Shown: positions 14,008 to 18,820 of the stretch, piece after piece | How positions within the stretch are numbered: the first letter of the stretch is position 1 | Layout: each line of letters starts with the position of its first letter | Assembly (NCBI GenBank): GCA_910584325.1 | Contig: CAJTZH010000008.1 | Span: 42,657-61,476, forward strand | From: an uncultured Lachnospiraceae bacterium | GTDB taxonomy: Bacteria > Bacillota > Clostridia > Lachnospirales > Lachnospiraceae | Direction of reading: 5' to 3' | DNA length: 18,820 bases | Translations under genes and position numbers: made by a program | Notes under the pieces: generated by a model | Told to the model about the DNA's origin: nothing | The model's database searches: none | The model's input: the letters and a program-made list of their open reading frames with translations, nothing else

Positions 14008-15184
14008 ACGGATGTTTGTGATTGTAATTGATTCTCTCGGTATTGGAGCGATGGAGGATTCTGCACGGTTCAATGATGAAGGAGCGGATACGCTCGGACA
14101 CATTGCCGAACGCATGGAGACATTTTCCATTCCGAATCTGCAGCGTCTCGGGCTTGCTAATTTAAAAACCATCAGTCATGTAGACAAGGTTTGCAAGCCT
14201 GCGGGATATTTTCTTAAAATGAATGAGAGAAGCAACGGCAAGGACACCATGACGGGACATTGGGAGATGATGGGCATCGATACGAAAAAACCGTTTATTA
14301 CATTTACAGAGACGGGGTTTCCGAAAGCGTTGATTGATGAATTGGAAAAGCGCTGCGGGCGGCGTGTTATCGGCAATAAATCCGCGAGCGGCACGGCGAT
14401 TCTTGATGAACTGGCGGAAGAAGAGATTGCCACGGGAGCGATGATTGTTTATACATCTGCCGATTCCGTGCTGCAAATCTGCGGTAATGAAGAGACGATG
14501 GGCCTTGACAATCTGTACCGTTATTGTGAAATCGCGCGAGAACTGACGATGCGGGACGAATGGAGAGTTGGCAGAGTGATTGCAAGACCGTATGTGGGAA
14601 AAAAGAAAGGGGAGTTTGTCAGAACGGCAAACCGCCATGACTACGCGTTAAAACCCACGGGAAGGACGGTGCTGAACGCGTTAAAGGATGAGGGATTCGA
14701 CGTGATTTCCGTGGGGAAAATCAATGATATTTTCGCGGGCGAGGGTATTACGGAAAGCAATCGTTCCAAGTCGAGCGTGCACGGCATGGAGCAGACGATT
14801 GAAATTGCGGGTAGAGACTTTACGGGACTGTGTTTTGTGAATCTGGTGGATTTTGACGCGCTGTGGGGACACCGCAGAAACCCTGTCGGATACGGACAGG
14901 AACTCGAGCGGTTTGATGAAAAATTAGGAGAACTCCTTCCTCTTTTGAAAAGTGATGATTTGCTGATTATCACGGCGGACCACGGAAACGACCCGACGTA
15001 TACGGGAACGGACCATACAAGAGAACAGGTGCCGCTTCTTTTATATTCTCCGTCTTTTGTCGGAAACGGGGAACTTGCTGAGACAGATACGTTTGCCGTA
15101 ATCGGCGCGACTGTTGCAAAGAATTTCGGGGTACAAATGCCGGAGGAAACCATAGGGTATTCTATTCTGGAGGATTTACGGTAA
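13991..15184 (+). CDS. deoB: Phosphopentomutase
   Basis: 397 residues, normal for DeoB. ATG 13991 lies within the deoC 3' end, with GGGAGG (13980-13985) 5 nt upstream. It interconverts (deoxy)ribose-1-phosphate and -5-phosphate. It belongs to the alkaline phosphatase superfamily: a metal Asp in IDSLGIGAMEDS (Asp14), the phosphothreonine segment KDTMTGHWEMMG (Thr86, probable equivalent of B. cereus Thr85), GNKSASGTAILDEL, NLVDFDALWGHRRNP, and ITADHGNDPTYTGTDHTRE. It connects the phosphorylases (Udp, DeoD) to DeoC and to the pentose phosphate pool. It is the last gene of the block; a strong terminator starts 13 nt after the stop. Confidence 0.97.
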   Translation: MEYRFKRMFVIVIDSLGIGAMEDSARFNDEGADTLGHIAERMETFSIPNLQRLGLANLKTISHVDKVCKPAGYFLKMNERSNGKDTMTGHWEMMGIDTKKPFITFTETGFPKALIDELEKRCGRRVIGNKSASGTAILDELAEEEIATGAMIVYTSADSVLQICGNEETMGLDNLYRYCEIARELTMRDEWRVGRVIARPYVGKKKGEFVRTANRHDYALKPTGRTVLNALKDEGFDVISVGKINDIFAGEGITESNRSKSSVHGMEQTIEIAGRDFTGLCFVNLVDFDALWGHRRNPVGYGQELERFDEKLGELLPLLKSDDLLIITADHGNDPTYTGTDHTREQVPLLLYSPSFVGNGELAETDTFAVIGATVAKNFGVQMPEETIGYSILEDLR

Positions 15185-15192
15185 AAAATAAG

Positions 15193-15324
15193 CTAAGCTG
15201 CCGTTTTCACGAACAAAATTTCGTGAGGCGGCAGCGTTTTTGTTTTTGTCGCTGGTTCGGCGGCGGTTGCTTTTTTGTTCTGTAAAAGACAGTACACAAT
15301 TCTGAATAATCTGCTTTCCGGCAT
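15193..15324 (-). pseudogene. 5' remnant of a WYL/YafY-type transcriptional regulator
   Basis: ATG 15324-15322 follows GGAGG (15337-15333) by 8 nt and reads MPESRLFRIVYCLLQNKKAT, then about 23 more residues to TAG (15195-15193). The first 20-25 residues match the start of YafY/WYL-domain regulators (usually ESRLFRIIYYLLDKGKATAP). The expected recognition helix (VSVRTIYRDI) and everything beyond are missing. The tail overlaps the deoB terminator hairpin. A short promoter-like TTGGCA/TATACG pair precedes it. Most simply it is the leftover 5' end of a deleted regulator. Whether the 43-residue peptide is made is unknown. Confidence 0.45.
15197..15247 (+). terminator. Intrinsic terminator after deoB
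   Basis: Outer arms GCTGCCG (15197-15203) and CGGCAGC (15229-15235), inner arms CACGA (15208-15212) and TCGTG (15221-15225), followed by GTTTTTGTTTTTG. It begins 13 nt after the deoB stop. Confidence 0.9.
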
Positions 15325-15380
15325 TTTCATTTCCTCCCGTATAGTATAGCACATAAACCTGCCAATAGAATGTCATGTTT

Positions 15381-15420
15381 TAAAATAGAAATCCCTCTCC
15401 CGTCCGCAGGCAGGAGAGGG
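15381..15420 (-). terminator. Intrinsic terminator of the DUF362 gene
   Basis: CCCTCTCC (15393-15400) and GGAGAGGG (15413-15420) form a GC-rich 8-bp stem. Read on the minus strand it is followed by ATTTCTATTTT, and it starts 19 nt past the DUF362 stop. Confidence 0.75.
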
Positions 15421-15439
15421 TAGTAAGTTTTCTGAAATT

Positions 15440-16303
15440 TTACAGTGTGATTAGCTCATACTCCTGGCTGCCGGCGGAAATCTTTGCGGCTGCCTCCACC
15501 GTATGAATGCCGTTTCGTGACTCAATACGTTCTAACAGATGGTCGCGGCCCGGGTCCTTAGAAGCGTATACAAGATCAAGACATGCCGAATCGAGCGCTA
15601 CGGGGTCGAGGGAAGCGAGAATGCCGATATCCGCAATCGCAGGGTCTTCCGCAACGGCGCAGCAGTCACAGTCAACGGACATATTTGCCATCACGTTGAT
15701 AAATGCGATTTTACCGTTAAAATAGTTAAGAATGGATTTCGCGGCGTCCGCCATGGATTCAAGGAACTCGTCGTGGTCGGACGTCCAGATTTGCTCTTCG
15801 TCTCCGGCACCGTGGATATATGCTTTACCGTGGGCGGAAGCGATTCCGATGGAAATGTTTTTCAGAGCGCCGCCGAATCCACCCATCGGGTGTCCTTTAA
15901 AGTGTGAAAGAACCAGCATGGAATCGTAATTTTTGATATGGCTGCCCACAAAATTCTTCTGAATCGTCTGTCCCTCCAAAACATCCAGAACAATTTCACC
16001 GTCTTCATCCATAATGTCGACGGCGGCAATGTCTGTCCAACCGTGGAGCTTCATGGTTTCCCAGTGGTCTTTCGTGGTATTTCTTTTGCCTTCGTAGGCA
16101 GTATTACATTCGACAATGGTTCCGTTTACACGATCAATCATTGGTTTCCAGAAAGGGGGACGGATAAAATTCTGATTACCGACTTCACCGGAGTGGAGTT
16201 TGACGGCAACTTTTCCCGGAAGCGTAATCCCAAGAGCCTCGTAAAGCTTTAATGTATTTTCAGGGGTAATCTCTTTGGCAAAGTATACTGTAGATTTGGA
16301 CAT
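15440..16303 (-). CDS. DUF362 domain-containing protein
   Basis: 287 residues. ATG 16303 is chosen because AGGAG (16315-16311) is 7 nt upstream; an ATG two codons earlier is only 1 nt from it. The protein is soluble with no signal peptide. DUF362 landmarks: KVAVKLHSGEVGNQNFIRP near the start, GTIVECNTAYEGKRNTT, VGSHIKNYDSMLVLSHFKGH, PMGGFGGALKNISIGIAS, and CDCCAVAEDPAIADIGILAS with DPVALDSACLDLV. Cysteines in DCDCC could bind metal, but no ferredoxin-type 4Fe-4S motif (CxxCxxC) is present, unlike longer family members. Function of the family is not established; some members are annotated as iron-sulfur proteins. It is transcribed alone, divergently from the cation antiporter. Confidence 0.88.
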   Translation of the reverse strand: MSKSTVYFAKEITPENTLKLYEALGITLPGKVAVKLHSGEVGNQNFIRPPFWKPMIDRVNGTIVECNTAYEGKRNTTKDHWETMKLHGWTDIAAVDIMDEDGEIVLDVLEGQTIQKNFVGSHIKNYDSMLVLSHFKGHPMGGFGGALKNISIGIASAHGKAYIHGAGDEEQIWTSDHDEFLESMADAAKSILNYFNGKIAFINVMANMSVDCDCCAVAEDPAIADIGILASLDPVALDSACLDLVYASKDPGRDHLLERIESRNGIHTVEAAAKISAGSQEYELITL

Positions 16304-16327
16304 GTTCATGCTCCTTTCAAAAAATAT

Positions 16328-16356
16328 TTGAATTACATTGATAATTATTATATCAT
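16328..16356 (+). promoter_or_regulatory. Probable promoter of the antiporter gene
   Basis: TTGAAT (16328-16333), 17-nt spacer, TATCAT (16351-16356): 4/6 and 5/6 matches. It would start transcription near 16363, about 47 nt before ATG 16410. Confidence 0.45.
16347..16355 (-). promoter_or_regulatory. Extended -10 promoter of the DUF362 gene
   Basis: Minus strand TG-A-TATAAT (16355-16347), a perfect extended -10 with no good -35 at 17 nt. It overlaps the plus-strand promoter of the antiporter. Confidence 0.5.
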
Positions 16357-16409
16357 AGTAATTGGATAAAATAAAATATCTTTTCAATAGGAAGATTAAA
16401 GGAGTTTTT

Positions 16410-18014
16410 ATGACAGTTGGAATTATTATTGTGGCGGCAGTCATTTTTTTCTGTATTCTCGCGGATAAATTTTCCGGTAAATTCGGGATGCCTACGCTTC
16501 TTTTATTTATGTGTATCGGTATGCTGTTCGGCAGCGACGGTATCGTAAAAATTCCTTTTGATAATTTTCATGTAGCGGAACGGGTTTGTTCCATTGCCTT
16601 GATATTTATTATGTTTTACGGCGGTTTTAACACAAAGTGGGAGCTGGCGAAAAATGTAGCGGTAAAAGCAGTTCTTTTGTCGACGGCGGGTGTAGTGATT
16701 ACGGCGCTTTGCACGGCGGGGCTCTGTCATCTGGTTCTGGGTTTTACATGGATTGAAAGCTTTCTTGCAGGAGCGGTTTTATCATCTACGGACGCTGCCA
16801 GTGTGTTCGCGATACTGCGTCAGAAGAAGTTAAATTTAAAAGATAATACAGCTTCGCTTCTTGAGATGGAGAGCGGAAGCAACGACCCGATGTCATATAT
16901 GCTGACAATTATCGGAATCGGATTTCTTGCGGCTTTTGAGGGGGGCGCAGCGGTACATATGGCGGGCATGGTCTGGGAAGTGTTTATCCAGATGTTTGGC
17001 GGCGTTGCGGTCGGTGTTTTGTTCGCGTGGCTTGTAAAATACATGCTGATGAAAACAACGCTCGTTTCGGACGGCATGTATTCGGTTTTTATGATTGCCG
17101 TCGTACTCCTTTGCTTCGGCGTTGCGGGAATAGTCAACGGCAATTCCTATCTCAGTGTCTATTTGATGGGAATTATTGTAGGAAACAGCAGAATCAGAAA
17201 TAAGAATGTGATGATTCCGTTTTTTGACGGTTTGACTAGTCTTGCGCAGATTCTCATTTTCTTCCTGCTGGGGCTTTTGTCGTTTCCGCACAGACTGCCC
17301 GCCATTTTTTTACCGGCGTTTGCGATTGTCGTATTTTTAACGCTGGTCGCGAGACCGGCTGCGGTGTTCGCGCTGCTTTTACCGTTTCGGTGCAGCGTGC
17401 GGCAGTGCCTTGTCGTGTCGTGGGCGGGACTGCGCGGCGCCGCGTCCATTGTGTTTGCCATTATGGTTGTCGCGATGGGAGGAAGTATATCCTATGACTT
17501 ATTCCATATCGTGTTTATGGTATCGCTGTTCTCGGTTGCTATCCAGGGAACGCTGCTTCCGTGGATTTCAGGGAAGCTTTCCATGGTAGATGAGACGGTG
17601 GACGTCCGAAAGACATTTAACGATTATCAGGAAACCTCTGCGATTACGATGATGCAGATGAAGATTCCTGCCGGGCATAACTGGGAAAATAAAGTGATGA
17701 AGGAAGTCTGTGTTCCGACAGGTTCCCTTGCGCTGATGATTAAACGGGGAAAAGAGACGATTATACCTCGCGGAAATACGATGATTCTTGCCGACGACAC
17801 GATTATCTTCAGCGTGCCTGCCTATGAGGCGGCGGAAAATGAACGGCTGGAGGAAATTCGCATTGACAGGGGACATTTGTGGTGCGGAAGATGTATTTAT
17901 GAACTGGACCTTAAAAATCTGCTGATTGCTCTGATAATCAGGGGAGACGAAAGTCTGATACCCGATGGCAAGACCACCATCCGCGAAGGGGATGTGGTGG
18001 TCTTGTACCGGTGA
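16410..18014 (+). CDS. Cation/proton antiporter, NhaP2/CvrA-like, with C-terminal RCK_C-type domains
   Basis: 534 residues. ATG 16410 follows AAAGGAG (16398-16404) by 5 nt, which excludes an in-frame ATG at 16362. About twelve helices occupy residues 1-385. CPA1-family markers: FGMPTLLLFMCIGMLFGSDG, LSSTDAASVFAIL (Asp128), LEMESGSNDPMSYML (the ion-binding Asn158-Asp159), and VSWAGLRGAASIVFAI. The cytosolic tail carries two TrkA_C/RCK_C-like modules: about 420-478 (AGHNWENKVMKEV, RGNTMILADDTIIFSV) and about 485-534 (KNLLIALIIRGDESLIPDGK, IREGDVVVLYR). Such proteins exchange K+ or Na+ for H+ and may be gated by a ligand bound to the RCK_C part. The ion cannot be told from sequence. The downstream MmcQ/YjbR gene is probably co-transcribed. 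Confidence 0.9.
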   Translation: MTVGIIIVAAVIFFCILADKFSGKFGMPTLLLFMCIGMLFGSDGIVKIPFDNFHVAERVCSIALIFIMFYGGFNTKWELAKNVAVKAVLLSTAGVVITALCTAGLCHLVLGFTWIESFLAGAVLSSTDAASVFAILRQKKLNLKDNTASLLEMESGSNDPMSYMLTIIGIGFLAAFEGGAAVHMAGMVWEVFIQMFGGVAVGVLFAWLVKYMLMKTTLVSDGMYSVFMIAVVLLCFGVAGIVNGNSYLSVYLMGIIVGNSRIRNKNVMIPFFDGLTSLAQILIFFLLGLLSFPHRLPAIFLPAFAIVVFLTLVARPAAVFALLLPFRCSVRQCLVVSWAGLRGAASIVFAIMVVAMGGSISYDLFHIVFMVSLFSVAIQGTLLPWISGKLSMVDETVDVRKTFNDYQETSAITMMQMKIPAGHNWENKVMKEVCVPTGSLALMIKRGKETIIPRGNTMILADDTIIFSVPAYEAAENERLEEIRIDRGHLWCGRCIYELDLKNLLIALIIRGDESLIPDGKTTIREGDVVVLYR

Positions 18015-18066
18015 TTGCCGATATTTTAAAGTATATGACGATGTGCTGAAGGAAGGATATATTCAT

Positions 18067-18744
18067 ATGATGCCGGCTAATATCAGTTCTATATTTAAAA
18101 GCAGAAAAATGAATAGCGGAAGGCTTACAGCCTACGGTTTTCGAGAAGAAGGAGGAGCTTTTTTCCTTACAAAACCGCTTCGGGAGACGGACTTTGTATT
18201 GACCGTCACTGTTTACGCGTCGGGCGAGGTATCAACCCTGATTACGGATACCGCGGTGAATGAACCGTATACGCTTCATCTTGCCGGTGACGCGGTGGGA
18301 AGCTTTGTCGGCAGCATCCGGCAGCAGTATGAGGAAATTCTTGCCGATGTTGCGAAGTACTGTTTTGATTCCGACATTTTCAAAAAAGAGATGTCGAAAG
18401 AAGTGATTGCGTTTGTCCGAAAAACGTATGGCGACGAATTGGAATTTTTGTGGGCGTCTTCGCCCGGCAGCGCAGTGCTGAGACGAAAGGATACAGGAAA
18501 ATGGTATGCGGTGCTGTTGACGGTCTGTGCGCGAAAACTGGGAATTGATTCCGATGAAATTATTGAGATTCTCGATTTCCGTGTTGAGCCGGATGAATTG
18601 CAAAAGCTGCTTGCGCGCGGCGTGTATTATCCCGGATGGCATATGAACAAAAAGCACTGGTGCACGGTAGTGCTGGACGGCTCGGTAGCGCTTGAAGATA
18701 TTTGCGAAAGGCTGCAAGTCAGCTATGCGCTGGCTATAAAATAA
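18067..18744 (+). CDS. MmcQ/YjbR-family protein
   Basis: 225 residues from ATG 18067, with GGAAGG (18051-18056) 10 nt upstream; the next codon is also ATG and could be used. The frame is open further upstream but there overlaps the antiporter's conserved C-terminus. The N-terminal half has an alternating beta pattern (FFLTKPLRETDFVLTVTVYA, VSTLITDTAVNEPYTLHLAG) and GSFVGSIRQQYEEIL. The C-terminal half is the YjbR fold: VIAFVRKTYGDELEFLW, a RRKDTGKWYAVLLTV strand pair, then GVYYPGWHMNKKHWCTVVLD. The family adopts a CyaY-like double-wing fold and has been proposed to bind DNA, but its role is unclear. It lies 52 nt after the antiporter stop on the same strand. Confidence 0.85.
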   Translation: MMPANISSIFKSRKMNSGRLTAYGFREEGGAFFLTKPLRETDFVLTVTVYASGEVSTLITDTAVNEPYTLHLAGDAVGSFVGSIRQQYEEILADVAKYCFDSDIFKKEMSKEVIAFVRKTYGDELEFLWASSPGSAVLRRKDTGKWYAVLLTVCARKLGIDSDEIIEILDFRVEPDELQKLLARGVYYPGWHMNKKHWCTVVLDGSVALEDICERLQVSYALAIK

Positions 18745-18820
18745 AATAGAGGACAGGTTGAAAAACAGATTCCCTCTGCAAAAGACTTGTTGGTAGAGGC
18801 ACAGAATCGAATGAAATTAT

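Noticed and set aside
14641..15153. 170-codon minus-strand frame opposite deoB
   Set aside because: Ser/Pro-rich shadow without RBS, lying over conserved deoB active-site segments.
17965..18066. Longer N-terminus of the MmcQ/YjbR protein
   Set aside because: It would overlap the conserved end of the antiporter in another frame and lacks an RBS. ATG 18067 has GGAAGG upstream.
18745..18820. Possible terminator or gene start after the MmcQ/YjbR gene
   Set aside because: Only a weak CCTCTGC/GTAGAGG pairing without a T tract, and no frame with an RBS. Nothing supportable in these last bases.
1..18820. CRISPR array, tRNA/rRNA gene, prophage or insertion-sequence transposase
   Set aside because: No regularly spaced repeats, cloverleaf or rRNA sequence seen. 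The only mobile-type protein is the Rpn-family nuclease, without recognisable element ends.

Overview
The window looks like a chromosomal segment of a low-to-moderate G+C, Gram-positive, spore-forming-lineage anaerobe, most likely a Lachnospiraceae-type member of the Clostridia. The reasons are strong GGAGG ribosome binding sites, a spoIID/spoIIQ-like pair, a YitT protein, a DUF4214/BIG2 surface-protein remnant and an Rpn-family nuclease of the kind common in that family. The genus is an inference. I found no rRNA, tRNA, CRISPR array or insertion-sequence transposase.

Left, AT-rich accessory part (1-4000): a partial XRE-type repressor on the minus strand faces a secreted C39-like papain-fold protein with C-terminal beta-sandwich domains. 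Between them lies a consensus sigma-A promoter whose -35 box sits in a perfect palindrome. Downstream are decayed pieces of a BIG2/DUF4214 surface protein, then a 247-bp gap with a second perfect consensus promoter running into a hairpin, then an Rpn-family nuclease gene.

Middle (4000-11400): a small membrane protein (minus), deoD purine nucleoside phosphorylase (plus), and a minus-strand operon of SpoIID-like and SpoIIQ-like proteins. Both of these appear to have lost their catalytic or zinc residues. A tight plus-strand group follows: yitT-like membrane protein, formate/nitrite transporter, LysR regulator and MATE efflux pump. The group ends in a short gene remnant with in-frame stops.

Nucleoside salvage block (11500-15250): an HD-domain phosphohydrolase, a long terminator-like hairpin, then uridine phosphorylase, cytidine deaminase, deoxyribose-phosphate aldolase (deoC) and phosphopentomutase (deoB). 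With deoD upstream these can take nucleosides to free bases and pentose phosphates: Cdd makes uridine, Udp and DeoD release pentose-1-phosphates, DeoB isomerises them, and DeoC splits deoxyribose-5-phosphate. The block ends in a strong terminator that overlaps a 5' remnant of a WYL/YafY-type regulator.

Right end (15380-18820): a minus-strand DUF362 protein diverges from a NhaP2/CvrA-like cation/proton antiporter with C-terminal RCK_C-like domains, followed by an MmcQ/YjbR-family gene. Most of the window is ordinary core metabolism and transport. The items most worth a second look are the attenuator-like hairpin before udp, the degenerate SpoIID/SpoIIQ pair, the promoter/operator at 386-419 and the promoter-hairpin unit at 2770-2831. 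I see no clear undescribed multi-gene system.
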